Part shown: piece by piece, positions 30,313 to 38,997 of the stretch
Layout: every line of letters begins with the position of its first letter
Position numbering within the stretch: the stretch's first letter is position 1
Origin: Flavobacterium soyae
GTDB lineage: Bacteria > Bacteroidota > Bacteroidia > Flavobacteriales > Flavobacteriaceae
Assembly (NCBI RefSeq): GCF_021245985.1
Contig: NZ_JAJQXA010000003.1
Coordinates: 310,001 to 374,000 of the forward strand
DNA length: 64,000 nt
Direction: 5' to 3'
Made by a program: the position numbers and the translations under genes
The notes under the pieces: model-generated
The model's input: only the letters and a program-made list of their open reading frames with translations
What the model was told of the DNA's origin: nothing
Databases searched by the model: none

Positions 30313-31842
30313 ATGAAAAAGAAATCTATTATTGCGATACTTATATTCTGTATTTCCTTATTTGTTTCGGCACAAAAGGTATTTGATATTAAAAAATATG
30401 GCGCCATAGGAGATGGCAAAACTTTAAATACAAAAGCCATTCAAAAAGCAATTGACGCAGCAAATAAAAGCAAAGGTGGAAGAGTTGTTTTTTCTAAAGG
30501 TAAATTTCTATCCGGAAGTATCGTTTTAAAAACCGGAGTTGAATTGTTTTTTGAAGAAGGAGCCATTTTGTTAGGAAGTACCAATCCTGATGATTATCCG
30601 AAATATGAAGGAATAAGAGCTTTGATTATAGCTAATAAATCAAAAAATATTGCAGTAAACGGAAAAGGAATTATAGACGGACAAGGAAGAGAATTGGCTT
30701 TAGCAATTGATTCTCTGCATCATACAGGAGTTCTAATTGATCCCAAATACAATTATAGAAGAATGCGTCCTGAAGACCATAGAGGAAAGCTGATTTCGTT
30801 TGTAAAATGTGATTCTATAACGATGATCAATATTACATTAAAAAACAGTCCGGGTTGGGTACAATGTTTTACAGATTGTAAAAATATTGTAATTGATTCT
30901 ATGAAAGTCAATAGTACCGCTTATTGGAATAATGACGGAATTGACGTTGACGGATGCGAAAATGTTAGAATAACCAATTGTAATGTAAATGCGGCAGATG
31001 ATGGCATTTGTCTAAAATCAGAATCACCAGGATTGCAGAACAATAATATTTACATTGCAGACTGTACGATCAGATCGAGCGCCAATGCAGTTAAATTTGG
31101 TACAGGCTCTTACGGCAGTTTCAAAAACGTTACGATTGAAAATATTAAGGTTTTTGATACTTTCAGATCGGCAATCGCGATTGAATCTGTTGATGGAGCT
31201 GAAATTGAAAATATTAAAGTTTCTAATATTACGGCCGTAAATACAGGAAATGCGATATTAATTCGGTTAGGTCACAGAAATGGAGATAAACCGGGTTACA
31301 TTAAAAATGTATCGATTAAAAACTTAAAAGCACAAATTCCTTTTGGCCGTCCAGACATTGATTATGATATGCGCGGACCAGAAGTTGATTATTTCCATAA
31401 TCCGTTTCCTGCTTCTATTTCCGGAATTCCGGGACATCTTATAGAAAACGTAACTTTAGAAAATATTGAAATTACGTATCCGGGAAGAGCTTCAAAAGGA
31501 ATGGCGTATCATCCTTTAAGCAGATTGAAAGATGTAAAAGAAAATATAAACGGTTACCCTGAATTTACCATGTTTGGAGAATTGCCTTCGTGGGGATTTT
31601 ATGTGCGTCACGTAAACGGAATCGAAATGAAAAATATAAAACTGATTTTGGAGAAAGAAGATTTTCGTCCCGCTTTTGTTTTTGATGATGTAAAAAACCT
31701 GACAATGAAAGCGATCGATATTCCTTCAGATAAAATGAATCAAATTGTTTTTAAAGATGTTTCATCGAGTAATCTTGACAGCGAATCTTTAAAAAGAAAA
31801 ATAGAACCAGAACAAAATAAATTTGAATTACCTGCTAGGTAG
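30313..31842 (+). CDS. GH28 family glycoside hydrolase (polygalacturonase superfamily)
   Basis: This is a secreted right-handed beta-helix enzyme of 509 residues with signal peptide MKKKSIIAILIFCISLFVSAQ. The N terminus FDIKKYGAIGDGKTLNTKAIQKAID is the pectate-lyase-3/GH28 start. Catalytic aspartates are in NNDGIDVDG and AADDGICLKS. The canonical GHG histidine is absent: the aligned stretch reads SSANAVKFGTG. This resembles rhamnogalacturonan-active or other exo-acting GH28 members rather than endo-polygalacturonases. It forms a tandem with the next GH28 gene, sharing the first 16 residues exactly. Product sugar is probably galacturonate, which joins the same pathway as glucuronate. Confidence 0.88.
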   Translation: MKKKSIIAILIFCISLFVSAQKVFDIKKYGAIGDGKTLNTKAIQKAIDAANKSKGGRVVFSKGKFLSGSIVLKTGVELFFEEGAILLGSTNPDDYPKYEGIRALIIANKSKNIAVNGKGIIDGQGRELALAIDSLHHTGVLIDPKYNYRRMRPEDHRGKLISFVKCDSITMINITLKNSPGWVQCFTDCKNIVIDSMKVNSTAYWNNDGIDVDGCENVRITNCNVNAADDGICLKSESPGLQNNNIYIADCTIRSSANAVKFGTGSYGSFKNVTIENIKVFDTFRSAIAIESVDGAEIENIKVSNITAVNTGNAILIRLGHRNGDKPGYIKNVSIKNLKAQIPFGRPDIDYDMRGPEVDYFHNPFPASISGIPGHLIENVTLENIEITYPGRASKGMAYHPLSRLKDVKENINGYPEFTMFGELPSWGFYVRHVNGIEMKNIKLILEKEDFRPAFVFDDVKNLTMKAIDIPSDKMNQIVFKDVSSSNLDSESLKRKIEPEQNKFELPAR

Positions 31843-31863
31843 TTTTAAAATTCTTGTGTTTTT

Positions 31864-31974
31864 ACGTCAGTTTTGTCATCCTGAGGAACGAAGGATCACA
31901 ATCGAAACTCGACAAAGATTGGCGATATAGCAAATGGAGTTTCTTGTGTGATCCTTCGTTCCTCAGGATGACAA
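31864..31974. repeat. Inverted repeat with 26-bp arms
   Basis: The arms are gtcatcctgaggaacgaagg... and its complement ...ccttcgttcctcaggatgac, facing each other around about 50 bp. The arms are essentially perfect. The gap lies between the two GH28 genes. Confidence 0.85.
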
Positions 31975-32025
31975 ATAATATGTTTAATCTATATGTTTAA
32001 AATAAAAAAAACTCTGCGTCTTTGC

Positions 32026-32043
32026 TCCCGATAGCTATCGGGA
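32026..32043. repeat. Micro-palindrome tcccgatagctatcggga, copy 2
   Basis: This is identical to the palindrome at 16057-16074. Here it interrupts a ctttgc|gcgag sequence of the type seen intact at 30282-30292 (ctttgcgag). Confidence 0.85.
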
Positions 32044-32117
32044 TTGCGAGATTAAAATAAATAAACCAAAAACTTTGCGAAGTATATCTTCGATAAAGTT
32101 TTTAATACATAAAAGAA

Positions 32118-33557
32118 ATGAAAAAGAAATCTATAATCGCGATCCTAATTTTTTGTATTTCCTTAACCATTGCAGCACAGAATGTTTACGACGTTAAGAA
32201 ATATGGAGCCAAAGGAGACGGAAAAACCAATGACGCAGCCGCAATTCAAAAAGCAATTGATGCCTGCAGTAAAACGGGCGGAAGAGTTTTGATTCCGGCG
32301 CCGTTTACGTTTTTGGCCGGACCATTTGATGTAAAATCCAAAGTAGATCTTCATATTGAAGCAGGAGCAAAATTATTGGCAAGTCCGGATGAAAAATTAT
32401 ATACCAAAAGTGCTTTTAGAACCAATCCGGGAGAAGGGACAATTTGGATTGGCGGAGAAAATATAGAAGATTTTACCATTAGCGGAAGCGGAAAAATAGA
32501 TGGAAACGGAATATCTTTTATGGGCGAAGAGCAAGATGATGCTTATGTTTTAAAACCGTTTAATGTTTTAGATCCGCGACCTCACGTATTGACCATTATT
32601 GGTGGAAAAAACATTAGAATAAAAGACGTGCATATAGGAAATTCGGCTTATTGGACAGTTCATTTAATTGGTTGTAATGATGTTGTAATCAGCGGGATTA
32701 CTTTATTGAATAGTTTAAAAGTGCGTAACAGCGACGGAATCGATTTGGATCATTCTAAAAATGTGAGAATTAGCGATTGTTATATCGAAAGTGGAGATGA
32801 CTGCATTTGTTTAAAAAACCGAAGAGAATTTGAAGAATTTGGTGCCTGTGAAAACATTACAGTTACTAATTGTACCATGACCAGTAGCAGCTGCGCGATT
32901 AAAATTGGTTCAGAAAACATGGATGCGATTAGACAAGTGGTATTCAATAATTGCATCATTAAAAACAGCAATCGTGCCTTAGGAATTCAGAACAGAGATG
33001 AAGGAACCGTGAGAGATGTTATTTTCTCAAATATCATTATAGAAAGTAAATTGAATACCGATACCTGGTGGGGAAAAGCAGAACCCATTTATGTAACCGC
33101 TTTTAGCAGAGCAAAAGGAAACCATAAAGATGCCAACTGGCGTTTTCCAAAAGGCGCAGCAGAAGGAAAAGTGGGCGAAATAAAAAATATCTATTTCTCT
33201 AATATTCAGTGTACAGGAGAAAACGGTGTGTTTGTAAGTGGAGAATCAAAAGATAAAATTAAAAATATTATTTTTGACAATGTGAGTGTTTTTATAGATA
33301 AAACAACATCTTTTCCCGGAGGTGTTTATGACCGACGCCCTTCTAACGTAGAAGGTTTTGTAAAAGGAAGTACTTCGGGATTTTATTTTGATTCGGCTGA
33401 ACGTATTAAAGTACAAAATTGTACAGTGCAATGGGGGAAAAATAAACCTGATTATTTTAAATACGCAGTCGAAAGTAAAAATGTAGATGAATTAATTGTA
33501 ACAAACTTAGATGGACAATCAGCTTTTCCTGCTAAATTAGAGGCAGTAAAAAAATAA
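32118..33557 (+). CDS. GH28 family glycoside hydrolase, second copy
   Basis: This is a secreted beta-helix enzyme of 479 residues with a signal peptide ending TIAAQ. The N terminus NVYDVKKYGAKGDGKTNDAAAIQKAID is typical. Catalytic aspartates are in NSDGIDLDH and SGDDCICLKN. The GHG histidine is again missing (SSSCAIKIGSE). NRALGIQN replaces the RIK region. The mature protein differs much from the upstream copy, although the first 16 residues are identical, so the two likely have different linkage or end preferences. It is followed by the GH51 gene after 20 bp, probably in one transcript. Confidence 0.9.
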   Translation: MKKKSIIAILIFCISLTIAAQNVYDVKKYGAKGDGKTNDAAAIQKAIDACSKTGGRVLIPAPFTFLAGPFDVKSKVDLHIEAGAKLLASPDEKLYTKSAFRTNPGEGTIWIGGENIEDFTISGSGKIDGNGISFMGEEQDDAYVLKPFNVLDPRPHVLTIIGGKNIRIKDVHIGNSAYWTVHLIGCNDVVISGITLLNSLKVRNSDGIDLDHSKNVRISDCYIESGDDCICLKNRREFEEFGACENITVTNCTMTSSSCAIKIGSENMDAIRQVVFNNCIIKNSNRALGIQNRDEGTVRDVIFSNIIIESKLNTDTWWGKAEPIYVTAFSRAKGNHKDANWRFPKGAAEGKVGEIKNIYFSNIQCTGENGVFVSGESKDKIKNIIFDNVSVFIDKTTSFPGGVYDRRPSNVEGFVKGSTSGFYFDSAERIKVQNCTVQWGKNKPDYFKYAVESKNVDELIVTNLDGQSAFPAKLEAVKK

Positions 33558-33577
33558 TCAGTTCCATTGCAAAACGT

Positions 33578-35557
33578 ATGAAAAATAATATCCTTACAAT
33601 ATTTACCATTTGTGGTTTGTCACTAAGCAGTTTTTGTGTGAATGCTCAAAAAACAATTTTAGAAGTAGATGCTTCAAAAACTGTTACTAAAATTCAGCCT
33701 ACCATGTTCGGGTTGTTTTTTGAAGACATCAACTTTGCTGCAGACGGCGGGTTATATGCCGAATTGATTAAAAACAGATCTTTTGAATTTGATAAACCTT
33801 TGATGGGATGGGAGCAGCCCAATACAAAAAGATCTTCATTAAACAAAGAATCGGGCAGTGCTGCGCCAGTCAAAATCGAGGCAGACAATACTGTTTTTTG
33901 CAGAGTAGAAATCAATAATGATAAAGGTTATGCCTTAATAAATGAGGGTTTTAGAGGAATGGGAGTAAAGAAAGATGCAAAATACAACCTTTCATTAAAA
34001 GCATCTAATCATAATACAGCAATCAAAAAGATTATATTTCAGCTTATTGATAAAGATCAGCAAGTAATTGGAGAAACAAGCATTGTTCCAAAATCAGATC
34101 GATGGACAAATTATACATCGCAAATTACAGCGACTCAAACCGAAGCAAAAGCAAAATTAAAAATTACTTTTGAAGGGACAGGAACTATAGATTTAGATAT
34201 GATTTCACTGTTTCCTGAAGATACATGGAAGAATAGAAAAAATGGACTTCGTAAAGATCTGGTACAGCTTTTATATGATATGAAACCTGGCTTTTTACGT
34301 TTTCCCGGCGGCTGTATTGTTGAAGGAAGAACATTGTCTGACCGTTATCAATGGAAAAAATCAGTTGGAAATGTAGAAGAGAGAAAAACGAAGATGAACC
34401 GCTGGAATGTAGAATTCAACCACAAACAAACTCCGGATTATTTTCAAAGTTTCGGATTAGGATTTTTTGAATATTTTCAGCTTTCAGAAGATATTGGCGC
34501 AGAACCGCTTCCAATTTTAAGCTGCGGAATGGCTTGTCAGTACAATACCGGAGAATTGGCTCCAATAAACGAACTGGATCCATATGTTCAGGATGCTTTA
34601 GATTTAATTGAATTTGCCAATGGGGCTGTAACGACAACTTGGGGAAAAATCCGTTCAGATATGGGGCATCCAAAACCATTTAATCTAAAATATATTGGCG
34701 TTGGAAACGAACAATGGGGACCGGATTATATTGACCGATTCAAAGTTTTTGAAAAAGCAATAAAAGCAAAATATCCAAATATCATTATTGTGTCTGGAAG
34801 CGGCCCTTCTCCAGATGGTGAACATTTTGATTTTGCAATGCAAGAACTTAAAAAACTCAATGCAGAACTTGTAGACGAACATTATTATAAAAGCCCGCAA
34901 TGGTTTAGAGAAAATGCCGGACGCTATGATAATTATGACAGAAAAGGCCCAAAAATATTTGCGGGAGAATATGCAGCGCAGAGTGTTTCAGGAGCCAATC
35001 CGAATAACAGAAATAATTGGGAATGTGCTTTTTCTGAGGCCGCTTTTATGACTGGATTGGAAAGAAATGCAGAAGTCGTTCACTTAACCTCTTACGCACC
35101 TTTGATGGCTCACGAAGATGCATGGCAGTGGACTCCTGATATGATTTGGTTCAACAATCTTGAATCTTATGGTTCAGCAAATTATTATGTGCAGCAATTA
35201 TTTTCTACCAATAAGGGAACAGATTTGTTAAGTATTAATAAAGATGGAAAAGCTTTAACGGGGCAAAACAATTTATACGCATCGGCAGTAAAAGATATAA
35301 ACAGCAGAGAAATAATTGTAAAACTGGTAAATACAGCTGCATCAGCAGAAGATATCAGCGTTGATTTAAAAGGAGTAAAATTAGGATCAAAAGGGACAAT
35401 TATAAGACTGGAAAGTCCAAATACACAAGATGAAAATACTTTTGCTGATCCAAAAAAAATAACTCCAAAACAAAGTGAATATAAAATAGCAAAAGGAAAA
35501 CAAGATTTAAATCTTCCTGCTTATTCTGTAACTGTTTTAAAACTGAAAATGATTTAA
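33578..35557 (+). CDS. GH51 alpha-L-arabinofuranosidase, secreted
   Basis: This is a 659-residue enzyme with a signal peptide ending CVNAQ. It removes non-reducing alpha-L-arabinofuranose from arabinan, arabinoxylan or arabinogalactan. A CBM4_9-like region lies at about 90-215 inside the N-terminal part, then a TIM barrel and a C-terminal beta-sandwich. GLFFEDINFAADGGLYAELIKNRSFEF is the family opening. The acid/base is in GVGNEQWGPD (E378) and the nucleophile in FAGEYAAQ (E464). RFPGGCIVEG is also conserved. It is cotranscribed with the second GH28 gene and GH95 judging by short gaps (20 and 48 bp). Confidence 0.94.
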   Translation: MKNNILTIFTICGLSLSSFCVNAQKTILEVDASKTVTKIQPTMFGLFFEDINFAADGGLYAELIKNRSFEFDKPLMGWEQPNTKRSSLNKESGSAAPVKIEADNTVFCRVEINNDKGYALINEGFRGMGVKKDAKYNLSLKASNHNTAIKKIIFQLIDKDQQVIGETSIVPKSDRWTNYTSQITATQTEAKAKLKITFEGTGTIDLDMISLFPEDTWKNRKNGLRKDLVQLLYDMKPGFLRFPGGCIVEGRTLSDRYQWKKSVGNVEERKTKMNRWNVEFNHKQTPDYFQSFGLGFFEYFQLSEDIGAEPLPILSCGMACQYNTGELAPINELDPYVQDALDLIEFANGAVTTTWGKIRSDMGHPKPFNLKYIGVGNEQWGPDYIDRFKVFEKAIKAKYPNIIIVSGSGPSPDGEHFDFAMQELKKLNAELVDEHYYKSPQWFRENAGRYDNYDRKGPKIFAGEYAAQSVSGANPNNRNNWECAFSEAAFMTGLERNAEVVHLTSYAPLMAHEDAWQWTPDMIWFNNLESYGSANYYVQQLFSTNKGTDLLSINKDGKALTGQNNLYASAVKDINSREIIVKLVNTAASAEDISVDLKGVKLGSKGTIIRLESPNTQDENTFADPKKITPKQSEYKIAKGKQDLNLPAYSVTVLKLKMI

Positions 35558-35605
35558 TAATTTAACCGGCTTAGAATATTATTTTCAAACTAAAATTAAA
35601 AATAC

Positions 35606-38077
35606 ATGCTGTACAACTCTCTTAAAAAAAGCTTTTTTCTTCTATCTATAATGGCAGGATTTTCTGTTTCTGCACAACAAGATTTAAAACTGCAATACAA
35701 TCAGCCGGCTGTTGAATGGACGGAAGCTTTACCTATAGGAAATGGTACACTCGGCGCAATGGTTTTTGGAAGGGTAGATTCTGAATTAATTCAGTTAAAT
35801 GAAGCGACTTTCTGGAGCGGCGGGCCTGTGCAGAAAAATGTAAACCCGGATGCTTTTAAAAACCTGGCGTTAATTAGGGAAGCACTTAACAACGAAGATT
35901 TTGAAAAAGCATATTTGCTGACTAAAAACATGCAGGGTGCTTACAGTGAAAGTTTTATGCCGTTGGGAGATCTTATTTTGACACAGGATTTTGGAGGAAA
36001 CAAACCGGATCTCTACAACAGAAGTCTTGATTTACAAACAGGATTGGCGGTAACGAATTTTAGCGTTAACGGTGTAAATTACAAAAGAGAAATATTTGCT
36101 TCGGCACCTGCACAATGTATTGTAATTAAACTTTCGGCAGATCAGCTAGAAAAACTTTCGGTGGCAATTGATGCCGCAAGTCTTTTAAAAAATGAAAAAA
36201 CAATAAAAAATCAGTCAGTGGTTTTAAAGGGTAAAGCGCCCTCACATGCAGACCCCAATTATATTGATTACAATAAAGAACCCATTGTTTATGAAGATGC
36301 AGCGGGCTGTAGAGGAATGCGTTTTGAATTAATTATTAAACCAGTTATAAAAGATGGTGAAATAAGTTCTGACGGGAATAAATTAGTTATTAAAAATGCA
36401 TCTGAAATAGTACTTTTCGTTTCAGCGGGAACAAGTTTCAATGGCTTTGATAAATGCCCGGACAGTCAGGGAAAAGACGAACATAAACTGGCAGAAAGTC
36501 CAATTAAAAAAGCTGTTGGTAAAAAATATGATAGTTTATTAAAAGAGCATATTACAGATTTTCAGCATTTCTTTAATAGGGTTTCATTAAAACTTAATGA
36601 AAAAGAAACCAATAAATCAAATCTGCCAACTGATACTAGACTAGAACAATACGCAAAAGGAGAAAAAGATTCCGGACTTGAAGCTTTATTTTTTCAATAC
36701 GGACGTTATCTTTTAATTTCATCTTCCCGCGCACACAATACGCCAGCCAATTTACAGGGAATTTGGAACAATAAACTTCGTGCGCCCTGGAGCAGTAATT
36801 ATACAACAAACATTAATTTACAGATGAATTATTGGCCTGTTGAATCAGGAAGTTTGTCTGAATTGTTTTTTCCGCTTGATGAATTTATTAAGAATGTCTC
36901 TGTAACAGGAGCTGAAACTGCCCAAAGTTATTATCATGCCAATGGTTGGGTATTGCATCATAATTCGGATATCTGGGCAGCGACAAATCCTGTAGGCGAT
37001 TTTGGAAAAGGAGATCCTATGTGGGCAAACTGGTACATGGGCGCCAACTGGCTTAGCAGACATTTATGGGAACATTATCAATATACAGGCGATAAGGAAT
37101 ATCTAAAAAAAGTATATCCAATTATAAAAGGTGCTGCAGAATTTAGCTTGGACTGGCTTCAAAAAGACAAAAATGGTTATCTGGTAACAATGCCTTCGAC
37201 TTCTCCAGAAAATAAATATTATTATGATGGAAAAAAAGAAGGTGTTGTCACGACAGCTTCGACTATGGATATCGGAATCATAAAAGATTTATTTGAAAAC
37301 ACTATTGAAGCCTCTAAAGTACTCAATACCGATTTAGAATTCAGACAAACTGTAAACAAAGCAGCAGATCAATTACTGCCTTTTAAAATTGGAGGCAAAG
37401 GACAGCTTCAGGAATGGTATAAAGATTTTGAGGATGAAGATCCGCATCACAGGCACACTTCGCACCTTTATGCATTGCATCCTGCTAATTTAATTTCTCC
37501 TTTAAAAACACCAGAACTGGCAGCTGCCGCAAAGAAAACATTAGAATTGCGCGGCGATGACGGAACGGGCTGGAGTTTAGCATGGAAAGTAAATATGTGG
37601 GCGAGACTTTTAGACGGAAATCATGCTTACAAATTATTCAAAAATCAATTGAGATTAACAAAAGAAAATAGTACAGAGTACGGTGGACACGGAGGATGTT
37701 ATCCAAATCTTTTTGATGCTCATCCGCCTTTTCAGATAGATGGAAATTTTGCCGGAACAGCAGGTGTAATTGAGATGCTGATGCAAAGCCAGAATAAAGA
37801 AATTCATCTGCTGCCTGCTCTGCCGGATTCATGGACAGACGGCGAAATTAAAGGTATTACGGCAAAAGGTAATTTTACTGTAGATATAAAGTGGAATGAT
37901 GGTAAAATGAGTCAGGCAAAAATAGTGTCCAATAATGGAAGTACTTGTTCTGTAAGGGCTGCAGAGCCATTTATAATTGAAAAACTTAATATCAAAAGTG
38001 AGAAATCGTCGATTGGTTATACTGCCGTATTTGAAACTAAAAAAGGAACTTCTTATATCTTAATACCTTCAAAATAG
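35606..38077 (+). CDS. GH95 alpha-L-fucosidase / alpha-L-galactosidase, secreted
   Basis: This is an 823-residue inverting exo-enzyme with a signal peptide ending FSVSAQ. An N-terminal beta-domain (PAVEWTEALPIGNGTLGAMVFG, LNEATFWSGGP) is followed by an (alpha/alpha)6 barrel. Catalytic residues can be placed by comparison with Bifidobacterium AfcA: the Asn pair region LQMNYWP, the acid in MPSTSPEN (E535) and the base in PPFQIDGNFAGTAG (D712). Members cleave alpha-1,2-fucose or, in plant-glycan loci, alpha-L-galactose. The choice cannot be made from motifs seen here. It is the last gene of the locus, with a terminator directly after its stop. Confidence 0.93.
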   Translation: MLYNSLKKSFFLLSIMAGFSVSAQQDLKLQYNQPAVEWTEALPIGNGTLGAMVFGRVDSELIQLNEATFWSGGPVQKNVNPDAFKNLALIREALNNEDFEKAYLLTKNMQGAYSESFMPLGDLILTQDFGGNKPDLYNRSLDLQTGLAVTNFSVNGVNYKREIFASAPAQCIVIKLSADQLEKLSVAIDAASLLKNEKTIKNQSVVLKGKAPSHADPNYIDYNKEPIVYEDAAGCRGMRFELIIKPVIKDGEISSDGNKLVIKNASEIVLFVSAGTSFNGFDKCPDSQGKDEHKLAESPIKKAVGKKYDSLLKEHITDFQHFFNRVSLKLNEKETNKSNLPTDTRLEQYAKGEKDSGLEALFFQYGRYLLISSSRAHNTPANLQGIWNNKLRAPWSSNYTTNINLQMNYWPVESGSLSELFFPLDEFIKNVSVTGAETAQSYYHANGWVLHHNSDIWAATNPVGDFGKGDPMWANWYMGANWLSRHLWEHYQYTGDKEYLKKVYPIIKGAAEFSLDWLQKDKNGYLVTMPSTSPENKYYYDGKKEGVVTTASTMDIGIIKDLFENTIEASKVLNTDLEFRQTVNKAADQLLPFKIGGKGQLQEWYKDFEDEDPHHRHTSHLYALHPANLISPLKTPELAAAAKKTLELRGDDGTGWSLAWKVNMWARLLDGNHAYKLFKNQLRLTKENSTEYGGHGGCYPNLFDAHPPFQIDGNFAGTAGVIEMLMQSQNKEIHLLPALPDSWTDGEIKGITAKGNFTVDIKWNDGKMSQAKIVSNNGSTCSVRAAEPFIIEKLNIKSEKSSIGYTAVFETKKGTSYILIPSK

Positions 38078-38097
38078 GGTTCTGCAGCAGAACCCTT
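38076..38097 (+). terminator. Terminator-like hairpin overlapping the end of the GH95 gene
   Basis: The 9-bp stem agggttctg / cagaaccct with a 3-nt loop begins at the stop codon. The following tract ttatatc is only moderately T-rich. Confidence 0.6.
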
Positions 38098-38140
38098 ATA
38101 TCAACTTAAATTATTCCTCTAAAAATTTGAGAATATTTCC

Positions 38141-38171
38141 CTCTCTGGTTAGTAATTACCTAACCAGAGAG
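38141..38171 (+). terminator. Second perfect hairpin downstream of GH95
   Basis: The 12-bp perfect stem ctctctggttag / ctaaccagagag has a 7-nt loop and is followed by tttacatttg. It may be a back-up terminator or the operator of a lost gene. TACATTTG at 38174-38181 fits a -7 box but lacks a -33 partner. Confidence 0.5.
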
Positions 38172-38227
38172 TTTACATTTGTAGACGGACGTGGATTTGA
38201 TACTGAAGCAAACCGCCCAGCCAATTT

Positions 38228-38312
38228 ACAGATACCTATGATAAGAAAGAAATTTTTATTAACTGCGGTCATTTGCATAGCTATATCATCATATTATGGA
38301 AGACCCAAATAA
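38228..38312 (+). pseudogene. Possible remnant: signal-peptide-like short ORF
   Basis: A reading frame from the ATG at 38238 gives a 24-residue peptide, MIRKKFLLTAVICIAISSYY and four more residues, which looks like an export signal cut off after its hydrophobic core. Just upstream, ccagccaatttacag (38217-38231) also occurs in the GH95 gene at 36743. This could be debris of a deleted secreted-enzyme gene. The evidence is thin. Confidence 0.3.
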
Positions 38313-38347
38313 AAAAGGCAGAAAATCATATGATTTTCTGCCTTTTT
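38311..38347. terminator. Bidirectional terminator between GH95 side and ssrA
   Basis: The stem aaaaggcagaaaatcat / atgattttctgcctttt is a perfect palindrome with A-run and T-run ends. It lies directly beyond the 3' end of tmRNA on the minus strand. Confidence 0.9.
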
Positions 38348-38348
38348 G

Positions 38349-38743
38349 TGGAGTCGCCGGGAATCGAACCCGGGTCCAAACAAGCAACTAAAGAGCTTTC
38401 TACACGCTTATTTCCTGATTAGATTTTCGATGTTAAGCCAGGCCAGAAACAGCCACCGAACACTTATCTTCTTAAGTTTCGAAACCCACCCGAAGCTCAT
38501 GGATATCTAGGTTTATTTTTACGGTTCCCCTTGACGGAACGCCACAAACCAAGGCTTTCCAGGAGAATCCAGCTTCTCTACCTTGTAGAGACGTGGCGCA
38601 ATCGTACTATGATTCGGATTATGCAGCTAAAGCGTAATTATTTTCGCCGTGTAAAAGTTTGAGATCTTATATTTACGAGCAAGGTCTCAATGCTCGACGT
38701 GCTTACTGTTCAATTCGACTTGCTGTCAAAACCAGTCGACCCC
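38349..38743 (-). ncRNA. ssrA: tmRNA (transfer-messenger RNA)
   Basis: The RNA rescues stalled ribosomes together with SmpB. The 5' end reads GGGGTCGACTGGTTTTGACAG and the 3' end CCCGGGTTCGATTCCCGGCGACTCCA, a T-arm plus acceptor strand. GGGGTCG pairs with CGACTCC through one G-U pair. The internal frame at 38648-38619 encodes GENNYALAA followed by TAA, a tag of the type expected in Flavobacterium. The 3' CCA seems not to be encoded after the discriminator (next bases CAA), so it would be added enzymatically. Length is about 395 nt. Confidence 0.97.
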
Positions 38744-38756
38744 AAAAATAAGTCTG

Positions 38757-38790
38757 CAAATTTAGAGTATTTGAAATTACTTTCTGCCAA
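38757..38790 (-). promoter_or_regulatory. Candidate ssrA promoter
   Basis: On the minus strand TTG (38790-38788) and TAAATTTG (38764-38757) are 23 bp apart. Transcription would begin a few bases before the mature 5' end at 38743, compatible with later 5' processing. Confidence 0.4.
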
Positions 38791-38809
38791 AATTTTCAGA
38801 AAAATTCCT

Positions 38810-38996
38810 TTAGTCGAAAGTCAAAAGCCGTAAAGTTTTAAAGTCCAATACTTAAACTGCGTTTGCTTGTTTTTATTTTTACTCAATTGGTCTAATCTGA
38901 AAACTCAATTATCGACAAAAGCTTTACCACTTTACGACTTTACCGCTTTACGACTTTCGACTTTTGACTTTTGACTTTAAGACTTTCGACTATTGT
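38810..38996. repeat. Inverted repeat of cgactttac / gtaaagtcg-type units
   Basis: A left arm agtcgaaagtcaaaagccg and then taaagttttaaagtc, near 38814-38845, is answered by a longer run of cactttacgacttt-like units up to 38996. It separates the tmRNA from the serine hydrolase gene. Confidence 0.6.
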
Positions 38997-38997
38997 C

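Noticed and set aside
38127..38312. Genuine 61-residue protein gene
   Set aside because: The first part overlaps a hairpin and reads without protein-like composition; only the last 24 residues resemble a signal peptide, so a remnant is more likely.
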